Shown here: positions 25,476-34,948 of the stretch, piece after piece
Numbering within the stretch: the first letter of the stretch is position 1
Layout: every line of letters begins with the position of its first letter
Assembly (NCBI RefSeq): GCF_050571805.1
Contig: NZ_CP192219.1
DNA length: 64,000 nucleotides
Direction: 5' to 3' (one strand)
Origin: Halodesulfovibrio aestuarii
Lineage (GTDB): Bacteria > Desulfobacterota > Desulfovibrionia > Desulfovibrionales > Desulfovibrionaceae
The notes under the pieces: generated by a model
The model's database searches: none
Told to the model about the DNA's origin: nothing
What the model saw: the letters and a program-made list of their open reading frames with translations, nothing else
Translations under genes and position numbers: made by a program

Positions 25476-26930
25476 GTGGGGGCAGACGTAGTATTTATTG
25501 CATCTGAAATGTTTCCTTTTTCTAAAACAGGTGGTCTTGGTGATGTGTTGGGTGCGTTACCTTTGGCTTTACATAATAAAGGAATTAACACAGCGGTTAT
25601 AACTCCATTTTACGGCAGAATAGGTACCGCTGAGTACGATATTCGTCTTGCATGGTCAGATCTTCAGGTTGGGTATCCATGGGAGCCTATTACTGCTGAT
25701 GTGTATCAAGCCGATTATAAAGGGATGCATGTCTATTTTATTCACCGTAGTGAATATTTCGACAGGCGTTTTTATTATTGTGATCATCGGGGAGATTTTT
25801 TTGATAATGCAGAGCGCTTTATCTTTTTTAACAGGGCTGCGCAAAGCTTGATGGAACGGTTTGAAAACGCACCGCAAATTATTCATGCGCACGATTGGCA
25901 GGCGGCGCTTTCGCCTGCCTATCTTCATTACTCACGTATGAGTGACCCGTTCTGGGAAGATACTCGCTCCGTCTTTACTATTCATAATTTAGCCTTTCAG
26001 GGGCGCTTTGCTTCCCGTTTGTTCGAGAATTGCGGGCTTCCTCCATCTGCATGGTCGATGCATGGAGTTGAGTTTTATGGTGATTTTAATTTTATGAAAG
26101 CGGGAATTTCGTATGCGGATAAAATCACAACTGTTTCTCCAAATTATTCTAAAGAGATATTAACGCGTCAGTTTGGTTGTGATCTGCACAATGTTTTGAT
26201 GGGACGAAAAGACCGTTTGCATGGGATTTTGAACGGTGCTGATTATGGAGTTTGGAATCCGGAAGAGAATAAATATCTGCCTAAGACCTATACCAGCAAT
26301 AATGTCAGGGGAAAACGTGCGTGTAAAAGTTGTTTGATAGAAGAACTTGGCCTCGATTCTGCGCTCAAGAAGCGTCCGATGTTTGGCTTTATCGGGCGGC
26401 TTCGTGAGCAGAAAGGGGTAAACATGCTGATAGATGTTATTCCTCAACTTATGGAAAAAAACGTAGGACTGGTTGTGCTTGGTGAAGGTGATCTGGAACG
26501 GGAAGCCACTCTTCTTAACTTCATGGAAACGTATCCCAAACATATGTGCACGATTGTGGATTACACGGAAGAGCTGGCACATAAAATACAAGCAGCTTCG
26601 GATATTTTCCTTATGCCTTCCACCTATGAACCGTGCGGGTTAACACAGTTGTATGCCTTGCGGTTTGGGACTGTGCCTGTTGCAAGTGCTGTTGGCGGAT
26701 TGCATGATACTATTGTTTCGTGGCCGCATCCACATGCGACAGGATTCACCTTTGAGAATATAAACAGCGGAGCATTTATAGATTCGATTACAGATGCCAT
26801 AGATGTATGGGAAAATAATCCTCGTGAGTTTCGTAGAATTATTGGACGAGCCATGGCAGAGGAATTCTCTTGGGACAGCTCTGCAGATGAGTATGCAGCT
26901 TTGTACAAAGAACTTGGTTTACGCATGTAA
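25476..26930 (+). CDS. glgA: Glycogen synthase
   Basis: GlgA extends alpha-1,4-glucan chains from ADP-glucose (GT5 family). The 484-residue protein has the N-terminal SKTGGLGDVLGALP motif that binds the nucleotide sugar, HAHDWQAAL, and the C-terminal half with GFIGRLREQKG and MPSTYEPCGLTQLYALRFGT. The start is a GTG at 25476 with AGGAG upstream. It is followed closely by glgB. No glgC or glgP gene is in the window. Confidence 0.96.
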   Translation: MGADVVFIASEMFPFSKTGGLGDVLGALPLALHNKGINTAVITPFYGRIGTAEYDIRLAWSDLQVGYPWEPITADVYQADYKGMHVYFIHRSEYFDRRFYYCDHRGDFFDNAERFIFFNRAAQSLMERFENAPQIIHAHDWQAALSPAYLHYSRMSDPFWEDTRSVFTIHNLAFQGRFASRLFENCGLPPSAWSMHGVEFYGDFNFMKAGISYADKITTVSPNYSKEILTRQFGCDLHNVLMGRKDRLHGILNGADYGVWNPEENKYLPKTYTSNNVRGKRACKSCLIEELGLDSALKKRPMFGFIGRLREQKGVNMLIDVIPQLMEKNVGLVVLGEGDLEREATLLNFMETYPKHMCTIVDYTEELAHKIQAASDIFLMPSTYEPCGLTQLYALRFGTVPVASAVGGLHDTIVSWPHPHATGFTFENINSGAFIDSITDAIDVWENNPREFRRIIGRAMAEEFSWDSSADEYAALYKELGLRM

Positions 26931-26954
26931 CTGTAGAGAACCGTGGAGCATATA

Positions 26955-28877
26955 ATGAGGGGTACTTTGAAAAGCGTTCCAGCATTTTTTGAGCCGTTCG
27001 ATTTGCATTTATTCGGAGAAGGGACACATTGGCATTTATACCGGTTTCTTGGCGCGCACCCTGCCGAGATGGATGGTAAGAAAGGCTATCGTTTTGCGGT
27101 GTGGGCACCCAATGCACGCGAAGTACACGTGGCCGGTGACTTTAATAGATGGCATTTTAGAGAACTTCCCTTGTATCCCGTGGGAGTCTCGGGTGTCTGG
27201 GCTGCGTTCATTGCTGGCGTTGAGAAAGGAGAGCTATACAAATACAGTATTGTAGGTAGTGATGGGCGGGATGTATATAAAGCAGACCCTCTGGCTTTTT
27301 ATTGTGAACTGCGCCCCGGTATTGCCTCCCGTACTTGGGATTTAGATAACCATACATGGACAGATGATGTATGGATGGAAGCCCGTCGTCAGCAGGGGCC
27401 TCCACTTGATAAGCCCATTTCCATTTATGAAGTACATCTTGGCTCCTGGTGTCGTGATCATGATCCGGAAAGCAACGGATTCCTTCGATATGGGAAACTT
27501 GCGGAACTGCTTATTGAGTACGTAAAAGACATGGGGTTTACCCATGTTGAATTACTCCCTGTAGCGGAGCATCCTCTTGATGAATCGTGGGGATATCAAA
27601 CCAGTAATTATTTTGCTCCCACATCACGTCATGGCACGCCTGAAGAGTTTAAGGGTTTTGTTGATGCCTTACATAACGCAGGTATCGGCGTTTTTCTTGA
27701 TTGGGTGCCAGCGCACTTCCCTAAAGATGACTGGTGTCTAGGGCGGTTTGACGGCAGTGCCCTTTACGAACATTTAGACCCACAGTTAGGCGAGCACCCC
27801 GACTGGGGAACGTACATATTTAATTACGGACGACATGAGGTTCGTAATTTTCTGTTCGCAAATGCTCTTTATTGGTTGCATGAATTTCATATAGACGGGC
27901 TTCGTATAGATGCCGTCGCTTCTATGCTGTATCTTGATTACTCCCGAAAGGAAGGGCAGTGGCGCCCGAATAAATACGGTGGGCGTGAAAATCTGGATGC
28001 CGTAGATTTTTTACGTGAACTTAATCGCGTTGCGCACGAGCAGTTTCCCGGTGTGGTCATGATCGCAGAAGAGTCTACTTCGTGGCCGGGCGTCTCTCGT
28101 CCCCTCTATACAGGCGGGCTCGGCTTTACCTTCAAATGGAATATGGGTTGGATGAGCGATAGTCTCAGCTACTTTTCAACAGATCCAATTTATCGAAGTT
28201 ACAATCATAACAGTCTCACCTTCAGCATGCTCTATGCCTTTAGTGAGAACTTTGTACTCCCGCTTTCCCACGATGAAGTCGTACACGGAAAAGGAACGAT
28301 ACTTAGTAAAATGAGCGGTGATGTATGGCAAAAGCAAGCAAATCTTCGGCTTCTGTACTCGTATATGTGGGCTCATCCCGGTAAAAAAATGATTTTTATG
28401 GGCAGTGAGTTCGGGCAGTGGAACGAATGGAATCCTCGTGAAGAGCTTGATTGGTGTCTTTTACAGTTTCCGGCACATGATGGCATTCGTGCCCTCGTAC
28501 GTGATCTGAATCATATGCTCACAACTGAAGAAGCCATGCATAAAGATGATTTTAGTTGGACCGGTTTCAAATGGGTCGATTTTTCTGATTATGGTGCATC
28601 CATCATCAGTTTTGTTCGTATGGGTGGTGATGGTGCGCCTTTGTTCTGGATATTTAATTTTACACCTGTAGTGCGGAACCATTATCGTGTTGCCAGTCCC
28701 AAAAGTGGCGTTTGGAAAGAAGTGCTTAATAGCGACAGTATGTATTATGGTGGATCCAACGTAGGAAATATTGCACCGATCGAAACATGCCCTGACGATT
28801 TTGGTGGCGAAGGCTATATAGAACTGACGCTTCCGCCGCTCGGTGCATTGTGTCTGAAGTATCAAGGGGGGAGATAG
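26955..28877 (+). CDS. glgB: 1,4-alpha-glucan branching enzyme
   Basis: GlgB makes the alpha-1,6 branches of glycogen (GH13). The protein has an N-terminal carbohydrate-binding segment (AVWAPNAREVHVAGDFN), then the barrel with DWVPAHFP, the nucleophile region GLRIDAVASMLY, the acid/base region MIAEESTSWP and LPLSHDEVVHGK. Length of 640 residues is close to the usual. I chose the ATG at 26955 (GGAG seven bases upstream) over a GTG at 26943. The gap to glgA is about 24 bases, so they form one operon. Confidence 0.96.
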   Translation: MRGTLKSVPAFFEPFDLHLFGEGTHWHLYRFLGAHPAEMDGKKGYRFAVWAPNAREVHVAGDFNRWHFRELPLYPVGVSGVWAAFIAGVEKGELYKYSIVGSDGRDVYKADPLAFYCELRPGIASRTWDLDNHTWTDDVWMEARRQQGPPLDKPISIYEVHLGSWCRDHDPESNGFLRYGKLAELLIEYVKDMGFTHVELLPVAEHPLDESWGYQTSNYFAPTSRHGTPEEFKGFVDALHNAGIGVFLDWVPAHFPKDDWCLGRFDGSALYEHLDPQLGEHPDWGTYIFNYGRHEVRNFLFANALYWLHEFHIDGLRIDAVASMLYLDYSRKEGQWRPNKYGGRENLDAVDFLRELNRVAHEQFPGVVMIAEESTSWPGVSRPLYTGGLGFTFKWNMGWMSDSLSYFSTDPIYRSYNHNSLTFSMLYAFSENFVLPLSHDEVVHGKGTILSKMSGDVWQKQANLRLLYSYMWAHPGKKMIFMGSEFGQWNEWNPREELDWCLLQFPAHDGIRALVRDLNHMLTTEEAMHKDDFSWTGFKWVDFSDYGASIISFVRMGGDGAPLFWIFNFTPVVRNHYRVASPKSGVWKEVLNSDSMYYGGSNVGNIAPIETCPDDFGGEGYIELTLPPLGALCLKYQGGR

Positions 28878-28991
28878 CTGGAGATGCCTGTAGCTTTTTT
28901 CACCTCAGAAGTTCTTGCACCTATTTTTTTGTACGAGTACAGGTGATAAGTTCGTAAGGCGATAAATTTCCCTATTCGGGGTCAAAGGGGG

Positions 28992-29045
28992 GGTAACCTC
29001 CTTTGCGGGTTGTAGCGCGGCGCTCTGCCCGACGGAGGCATTACC
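28992..29045 (+). promoter_or_regulatory. Extended nested stem upstream of the isoaspartyl peptidase gene
   Basis: Four helices are stacked with small internal loops: GGTAA/TTACC, CCTCC/GGAGG, CGGG/CCCG and AGCG/CGCT (loop CGG). The whole element of 54 bases ends 24 bases before the ATG of the next gene. No T-run follows, which argues against a terminator for glgB. It is a candidate leader RNA. Confidence 0.45.
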
Positions 29046-29069
29046 GATAAAAAAACAGGTGAGAAAGCA

Positions 29070-29975
29070 ATGGAACCGAAAATTATTGTTCACGGTGGTG
29101 CATGGACAATTCCGGACGATCGAAAGCAGGCTCACCGTGACGGATGCCGCAATGCTGTTGAAGCGGCCTATCCACTGTTGTTGAAAGGAGTGAGCGCCCT
29201 TGACGCTGTTCAGACTGCGATTAATGTTCTGGAACAGGACGATACGTTTGATGCAGGCCGCGGGGCGGTCTTGAATGCTGACGGACAGATAGAGCTTGAT
29301 GCATCCATTATGGATGGCAAGGATTTAAATTTTGGCGCAGTTGCCGGTGTACGTCGTTTTATGACGCCGGTAGATATCGCTCGCAAAGTTCTGGAAACAG
29401 AATTTTGTTTTTTAATCGGTGAAGGTGCTGAGCGTTTTGCCCGAGAACAGGGACTTGCAGAATGCGATCCGCGTGATCTGTTTGTTGAACGGGAACTGCA
29501 GCTGTACGAAAAACTTCGCAGTCAGGACGGGTATTCAACGCATGATGCCTTTGCTCCGAGGCCGAAAGGAACCGTGGGCGCAGTTGCGATCGATAAAGAC
29601 GGCAACATTGCAGCATCAACGTCTACAGGCGGTACGCCCTATAAGCTACCGGGGCGTGTCGGAGATTCTCCAATCTGCGGAGCTGGAGTCTATGCAGATA
29701 ACGAACTTGGCGGGGCCTCATGTACAGGTTTTGGAGAGGGGATTATTCGCACGCTTATGTGTTCTAAAGCATGTGAATATCTAAGTCAGCGTGATGCCTC
29801 TGCTGCGGCGGTTGAAGTGATCAATATGTTGTATCGACGTGTGCAGGGCCATGCGGGAATTATCCTGTTGGATAAAGAGGGCAACTACGGAGTGTATCAC
29901 AATACAGATCATATGGCGCATGCGTATGTGTTACCAGACGGTACAATTCATACCACAGTGCATATGAATTCGTAG
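29070..29975 (+). CDS. Isoaspartyl peptidase / L-asparaginase, Ntn-hydrolase type
   Basis: This enzyme family cuts isoaspartyl dipeptides and asparagine after autocleavage at a threonine. The nucleophile is Thr168 in PKGTVGAVAIDKDGN, followed by STSTGGTPYKLPGRVGDSPICGAG, typical of the family. The N-terminal half has WTIPDD and the AGRGAVLNADG segment. The protein has 301 residues without a signal peptide, so it is cytosolic. The ribosome site is weak (GTGAGAAAG). An extended RNA stem lies directly upstream. Confidence 0.94.
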   Translation: MEPKIIVHGGAWTIPDDRKQAHRDGCRNAVEAAYPLLLKGVSALDAVQTAINVLEQDDTFDAGRGAVLNADGQIELDASIMDGKDLNFGAVAGVRRFMTPVDIARKVLETEFCFLIGEGAERFAREQGLAECDPRDLFVERELQLYEKLRSQDGYSTHDAFAPRPKGTVGAVAIDKDGNIAASTSTGGTPYKLPGRVGDSPICGAGVYADNELGGASCTGFGEGIIRTLMCSKACEYLSQRDASAAAVEVINMLYRRVQGHAGIILLDKEGNYGVYHNTDHMAHAYVLPDGTIHTTVHMNS

Positions 29976-30110
29976 GAATATGCGTGCTTGCACTATGTAA
30001 CAAATTGCCGACGAAGCGTGTAGTTATGATTTTTAAATAATAAGAATATTTTTAGCATACCAGTAACCGCCGGCTTACTAAGGCTAATATACTACTTCGC
30101 GTACTTTTTT

Positions 30111-30158
30111 ATAAAAAAAAAACGGATGTTCTAGTGATAGAACATCCGTTTTTTTTTG
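30111..30158. terminator. Bidirectional terminator
   Basis: AACGGATGTTCTA pairs with TAGAACATCCGTT around a GTGA loop, with A-run and T-run on either side. It serves the peptidase gene and the convergent sulfite reductase gene. Confidence 0.95.
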
Positions 30159-30175
30159 AAAATCTGCTTGGGAGC

Positions 30176-30814
30176 TTAGACGCCCAAAGCTTCGCGGATT
30201 GCTTCGATACCGTGTTCTTCTACATAGCGTGCTACGCGCTGTTTCTTTTTAGCCGTTTCGTTGTAATGGGCAAGGAAACGATCAAGCAGGTCGAGAGCAT
30301 CCTCTGTGGTAAGTTTGTCAGCAAGAGTATCGGCGATGCGTGGACGGGAACCGGAATTACCACCGATTACCATGGTCCAGCCGCTTTTGCTGCCAATGAA
30401 ACCAATGTCGCGGATATGGCTTTCGGAACAGCTGATAGGGCAACCGGAAACGCCAACTTTGATTTTAGCAGCAGTTTTGAGTGTACCGATTTTTTCGTTA
30501 AGAGCTTTACCAAGTCCTAAGGCATCGCTCTGTCCCATTTTACACCAGTCAGTACCGGGGCAAGCTTGAATATAGTGACCACCAACGCGGAATGGTACTT
30601 CTTCAGCAGCATTAGCCATGTCTTCTTCGTTAAGACCTATGAGAGCAATGCGCTGACCGGAAGTAATTTTAAGAAGAGGTACATCGTACTTGTCTGCTAC
30701 GTCTGCGAGTTGGCGAAGTTCGTCTGCTGTTACAACACCGGATGGTGGAGTGAGACGGATCTGGTATGTTTCTTTATCGCGCTGAATAAGTGCGCTTGCA
30801 GGTAATGTTGCCAT
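30176..30814 (-). CDS. Assimilatory-type (low-spin) sulfite reductase
   Basis: The 212-residue protein matches the small monomeric sulfite reductase known from Desulfovibrio vulgaris, which carries one siroheme coupled to one [4Fe-4S] cluster. The ligand motif is present as CPGTDWC (C-x5-C) and, farther on, GCPISC (C-x3-C). The N-terminal half has the ferredoxin-like fold with TPPSGVVTADELRQLADVA. The start at 30814 follows GGAG by seven bases. Its physiological role in sulfate reducers is uncertain because a dissimilatory enzyme is also expected elsewhere in the genome. Confidence 0.93.
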   Translation of the reverse strand: MATLPASALIQRDKETYQIRLTPPSGVVTADELRQLADVADKYDVPLLKITSGQRIALIGLNEEDMANAAEEVPFRVGGHYIQACPGTDWCKMGQSDALGLGKALNEKIGTLKTAAKIKVGVSGCPISCSESHIRDIGFIGSKSGWTMVIGGNSGSRPRIADTLADKLTTEDALDLLDRFLAHYNETAKKKQRVARYVEEHGIEAIREALGV

Positions 30815-31143
30815 GTTTGACTCCAATCTATGATGGTACGTGCATAAGTTTACGTTTTGTTTGTAGTAAGGGACTCAAATAGCAAAACAGTTTTGTTTTG
30901 TACAAGGGAGAAATAGATAATGAATTTTGTCACGATCTAAAGCTAATAATAACAGTATGTTATTTGCATTGTGTTTTGGGGTGCAGCATTATTTTGAAAA
31001 GATTGTACCGTTTATAGTACGAAATGGCGCGGAGTCGGGGATTTATTTTTTGAGTTGTAGGCTCGACTAGTCGCAGTCAAGAGAACCAACAAAATACAAA
31101 AAAAGGCATCGCAATTGCTACTCGTGGAATAAATGTAGACAGA
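30815..31143. other. AT-rich intergenic region upstream of the sulfite reductase gene
   Basis: About 330 bases separate the sulfite reductase start from the end of the phosphatase gene. It must hold the sulfite reductase promoter and the end of the phosphatase operon. I see no open frame with a ribosome site, no tRNA and no strong terminator. Confidence 0.5.
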
Positions 31144-32295
31144 CTATCTTGCAGCTTTCAAAAAGGAAAAAAGGCGTTGCACGTATTTTCCGGAGAGGAC
31201 TTCAGGAATGGTGAACATGAGTACTGTATGGTCTGGCAGGGTGCCTGTCAGGTTTAAGTAGACCTGTGATGATAGATGTTCGAGCGGTGTATGGAGAATA
31301 TCTTCCCATGTCTTTGCCTCTAACTCCGGAGTAATGCCGGAGAGACGACAGCGTAGAGGCCGGTATTCATACAGAAGGCACGTGCCGTTTTGTAGAAGTG
31401 GGCAGCGTATGGCTGTCTTGTACAGACAGAACGTGCCGGAAAGCCCTTCGGCATTTTCTTTTTCGTATCGTACGGCATCAGCGGCGTGTTTGATGATATC
31501 GGTACGGACAGTACTTGCAATGGAGGTGTTAAGATGTGTTGCGAGTGCCAGTGATTCTATAAGCGTGAGAGGCACACATGTGTAACAACACGTATTGTCC
31601 AATTTGCCGCACACCGAGTCTGCATGATGCAACTGTAGTTGATCATCAATGGTTTCTTGCAGATGATGGTAGTCTGCTAAAAAAGGCGCAAGTGATTCAG
31701 CGGTATCCTCACCAAACTCAAGAGTAGGTGTTTTTACTTTAAGCGGGGCATTTTGTGCTCCATATTTTCGTATGGTACGCCACTGCTTAAAATTCGTTGG
31801 TTCAGCCCGCAGTTTGTTCAGCATTTTTGCTGCACGTTTGTGTCCTAACCCTCTGCGAAGAAGGTAGGCATTAAATACCGTTCCCGTACGCCCGATTCCG
31901 TGTCTGCAATGAATGTAAGCATGTTTGCCAAGGAACAATTGCTCATCAAGCCAATCGAGGGCTTTGTCGAGTTGTTCCAGTTCCGGTGCTTCTTCGTCTT
32001 CAATAGGAAGAAAATAGACCTCAAATCCAGCGTCTTCTTCCAGTCCGGGCAAATCTTTCATTTCTGCGCACAGGTTAAGAATACAGGATATTTTTTGTTC
32101 TTTGATTGCTGCAAAATGTCGTTTTGTGCTGGGCGCAGGGCCAAGCGCAAGACGTGAGGAAACCCAGTGCACCGGAAAAGTTGAATGATCGGACGCACTG
32201 GGAGGCGCCGTATACGTGACGGCTTGCAGCATGCAGGAGGCGATGTGCGAAGCGCTGGAACGTATGCGAGCAAAAATCGGGCGCGGGTCAATCAA
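31144..32295 (-). CDS. Dual-specificity phosphatase fused to a YkgJ Cys-cluster domain
   Basis: The N-terminal half is a protein-tyrosine/dual-specificity phosphatase: HCRHGIGRTG contains the nucleophile Cys130 and Arg136, and Asp100 in LPIEDEE is a candidate general acid. The C-terminal half (about 240-375) has the Cys pattern of the YkgJ metal-binding family, with CGKLDNTCCYTC and, later, CPLLQNGTCLLYEYRPLRCR. YkgJ domains are thought to bind zinc or iron. The start overlaps the stop of the PEP-synthase-like gene by four bases, so translation is coupled. I infer that the phosphatase acts with that protein. The substrate is unknown, and no signal peptide is evident. Confidence 0.87.
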   Translation of the reverse strand: MIDPRPIFARIRSSASHIASCMLQAVTYTAPPSASDHSTFPVHWVSSRLALGPAPSTKRHFAAIKEQKISCILNLCAEMKDLPGLEEDAGFEVYFLPIEDEEAPELEQLDKALDWLDEQLFLGKHAYIHCRHGIGRTGTVFNAYLLRRGLGHKRAAKMLNKLRAEPTNFKQWRTIRKYGAQNAPLKVKTPTLEFGEDTAESLAPFLADYHHLQETIDDQLQLHHADSVCGKLDNTCCYTCVPLTLIESLALATHLNTSIASTVRTDIIKHAADAVRYEKENAEGLSGTFCLYKTAIRCPLLQNGTCLLYEYRPLRCRLSGITPELEAKTWEDILHTPLEHLSSQVYLNLTGTLPDHTVLMFTIPEVLSGKYVQRLFSFLKAAR

Positions 32296-34739
32296 TAGGT
32301 AAGGCTCCCTAAGTCACGTGTAAATTCTTTTTCAAGGGAATCAAGGTCACTTGTCTCTTCAAGACGCATGTCGAGCATACGGGTTTTGGCAAGAAGCAAA
32401 CCGAGCAAGGCAAGACGCTGCTGAATGATATGCTCTTCTTCCATTCCGTGACGCGCGTTGAGCATGTCCCCTTTGCGTTCAATGGAAAAGTTGTTCTTTG
32501 AAAGAATACGCTCAATAAAATCTAACCGTAAGGTACGCTGATGAGATTTGCCACCACCACCCATAAATCGGAAGCGGATATAGTTCTGCCTGTCTTTGTC
32601 ACCGCACATGCAATCCACGACTGAAAAGTGGTAGCCGAAGCGCATCATCGCATGCATGTATTTGTCCGAAATAATAGCGTAGCTTGCCAGCAGCGGGGAG
32701 TCTTTTGATATGATTCCTGCGCTGACTTTGTCAAAGTGTTCCCAGTCAAAGTGCGGGAGTGCGTCATGCCATGTGACCAGTTCAGAAGAAAGACCGAACC
32801 AGAATGCCCACATAGGAACGGATGCAATGTCGCTTTGTTCTACTTCCTTTTTGCCGGCGGCTGAATGGAAGAGCCCCTTATCAAGGTTCAGTACATACAT
32901 ACTGAGCGGCAGATGTGTTTGAAGTTTGCGCGAGCCGGAAAGTCCCCTGCTGGATTTGTCTACAAGAGAGAACATTTCCTCTACGCCTTTTTCATGCACG
33001 AACCGTACAAGATCATGGAGAGACTTACAGTATTCCGGGGCAAACGACTCAGACTCTGGATCGAGCAACGTCAACCGTGCAATGCGTGGCAGAACTTTGC
33101 CAAGGCGAGGGATGACTCCTTGTTGGGGTGCTTCGTTTTCTTGATTGCATTCCGGAAGGATGCCGTCGAAGACAGAGCCTGTAGTACCATCTACTGTTAC
33201 AAGCTGGTCGTTGGTATACCGTGAACATGCATCTGCGACACCACAAAGTACTGGGACGTTAAATTCGCGCGCAACGGAGGCAAAATGGCTCGCAGCACTG
33301 CCGCGCTCTGCGATCACACCGTTCAGTCGATGGATAACCCGGGTCAGTACCGGCCCCAGTCCCCGTGTCACAAGAATTGTTCCGTGCGGCAGTTCTGTAA
33401 TGTCCTGACAGTTTGCGACAACGCGCACTTTTCCGCTGGCAATTCCCATTGAGGCACATTCATGGTTAGTATCAAGTGCGCGTAAATCGTGCGCTGGGCA
33501 CTCAGTCGGTTGTGTTCGTCTGCTCTGCGGTATCGGTCTGCTTTGTACAATAAAAATTCTGCTGCGGTGGTCTACAACCCATTCAACATCCTGCGGTTCT
33601 CCAAAAAAAGCTTCTAGCTGCTGCGCCTGTGCGGCAATGCGTTTGAGTGTAGGTGTAGGCACAACACTGTGCGACGGTTTCTCCATAATGCGTGGCTTGG
33701 CTGCCTTGCTGATGAAGGTTGTCTGGGCTGTGATAGAGCCGGAAACTAACTTTTCGCCAATACCCGAAGTTGCATATACTGCAATTGCAGGTTCATTCAA
33801 ATGAGCTGCATGTTCAGCAGGTGCGGTTGAGTAGGCAACGCCGGAGCATACAGCATCTACCATTGGCATAATAAGAACCGCCATCGATGTTTCTGTGTCG
33901 GCAAGACCGTTCATAATACGGTACGCAATAGCACGGGGAGTGTACTTGGAAGCTACAACTTCTTTCCATGCCTGAATAATATTGGCTGGTGCCACATCAA
34001 GGATGGATGAATATTGTCCGGCAAAGGAGGCTACTCCGTCTTCTGCAACGGCACTGGAACGTACAGCAAGTTTGACGCCGTTTTTACCAAGTTCGAGAGC
34101 AGCAATTTCAATCTCATTGGCAATAGGGTCAGGCATATCTGCCTGTAGAATAAGCTCCTGCATTTCATATGCAAGTTCATCCAGTGTAACGGCATCTGTA
34201 AGGGAAATGACACTCAGGCGCTTATCCAGTTCTTCCCGCAGGTCGTTCGCCTCTATAAAATAGTGGTACGCATGGGCAGAGATAACGCGTGCTGGAAGAA
34301 GGTTGATGTCTCTTTCGAAGCTGATGCGTGCAAGGTTTGCCGCCTTGCCACCTGCAGCTTCGAGCATTTTGGTTGCTTCGGGGAGGGTGAAAACAAACGG
34401 TGGCTCAATCCGTGGATTTTCTACACTTACTCCCATGCGAACATAGAAGTTGAGTTTTGTCGCGTAGTCTTGCAAGTCCATGTATTTCACAGGACTCATA
34501 ATCTGTAGTTGTTCGATAAGGCTACGGATATCGCGTCCGAGTTCTTCAGTTAGCCATACCACGCGTGTCCAGTCTGCTTGCTCGCGACCATAGTGGATTT
34601 CTTCCAGATCAGCTATGTGCTCCAGACAGCGTTCGTCGAGTTTAAGGAGTTCTTTGAAGGCATTGTATTTTGTGCGCAAAAGTGTGCCCGGAGCAAATGC
34701 CCGGAATGTCCAGTGCTTAAACAGCTCTGTGATAAACAT
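32292..34739 (-). CDS. PEP-synthase-like phosphotransferase without a PEP barrel
   Basis: The 815-residue protein has an N-terminal helical region (1-120), an ATP-grasp domain like that of PEP synthase and pyruvate phosphate dikinase (GGKAANLARI at 130; AVRSSAVAEDGVASFAGQ at 225-242; PQDVEWVVDHRSRIFIVQSRPI near 382-403), and a swivelling phosphohistidine domain with His485 in ERGSAASHFASVAREF. The remaining 285 residues do not resemble the PEP/pyruvate TIM barrel and have no motif I recognise. The protein may pass phosphate from ATP through His485 to an unknown acceptor. The downstream phosphatase gene overlaps by four bases. Uncharacterised relatives of this layout are common in deltaproteobacteria. 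Confidence 0.85.
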   Translation of the reverse strand: MFITELFKHWTFRAFAPGTLLRTKYNAFKELLKLDERCLEHIADLEEIHYGREQADWTRVVWLTEELGRDIRSLIEQLQIMSPVKYMDLQDYATKLNFYVRMGVSVENPRIEPPFVFTLPEATKMLEAAGGKAANLARISFERDINLLPARVISAHAYHYFIEANDLREELDKRLSVISLTDAVTLDELAYEMQELILQADMPDPIANEIEIAALELGKNGVKLAVRSSAVAEDGVASFAGQYSSILDVAPANIIQAWKEVVASKYTPRAIAYRIMNGLADTETSMAVLIMPMVDAVCSGVAYSTAPAEHAAHLNEPAIAVYATSGIGEKLVSGSITAQTTFISKAAKPRIMEKPSHSVVPTPTLKRIAAQAQQLEAFFGEPQDVEWVVDHRSRIFIVQSRPIPQSRRTQPTECPAHDLRALDTNHECASMGIASGKVRVVANCQDITELPHGTILVTRGLGPVLTRVIHRLNGVIAERGSAASHFASVAREFNVPVLCGVADACSRYTNDQLVTVDGTTGSVFDGILPECNQENEAPQQGVIPRLGKVLPRIARLTLLDPESESFAPEYCKSLHDLVRFVHEKGVEEMFSLVDKSSRGLSGSRKLQTHLPLSMYVLNLDKGLFHSAAGKKEVEQSDIASVPMWAFWFGLSSELVTWHDALPHFDWEHFDKVSAGIISKDSPLLASYAIISDKYMHAMMRFGYHFSVVDCMCGDKDRQNYIRFRFMGGGGKSHQRTLRLDFIERILSKNNFSIERKGDMLNARHGMEEEHIIQQRLALLGLLLAKTRMLDMRLEETSDLDSLEKEFTRDLGSLTY

Positions 34740-34833
34740 AATCCCTCTGAACTCTGTGTAAGTTAAAAATCAAGCCGAGATATAGGAGTAAGGGCACAAC
34801 TATACGTACAGTGTGCCGGAAATATTTGATTAG

Positions 34834-34928
34834 AGAACGGGCAAAGTTGAAAAACTCTGTAGAGATAATAAGAGCTGTTCAAGGCATGATGGAGCTGGTT
34901 GGGAGCATCCAGAATGTTTGCCCGTTCT
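34834..34928 (-). repeat. 12-bp inverted repeat enclosing a 71-base insert
   Basis: AGAACGGGCAAA (34834-34845) and TTTGCCCGTTCT (34917-34928) are perfect inverted copies. Between them further short pairings are possible, including TTGAA/TTCAA and GATG/CATC. The element begins 20 bases after the response-regulator stop and lies within the gap before the PEP-synthase-like gene. It has no T-run, and no target-site duplication is seen. It may be a structured RNA. Confidence 0.5.
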
Positions 34929-34948
34929 ACAGAACGTACCCACGTTGC

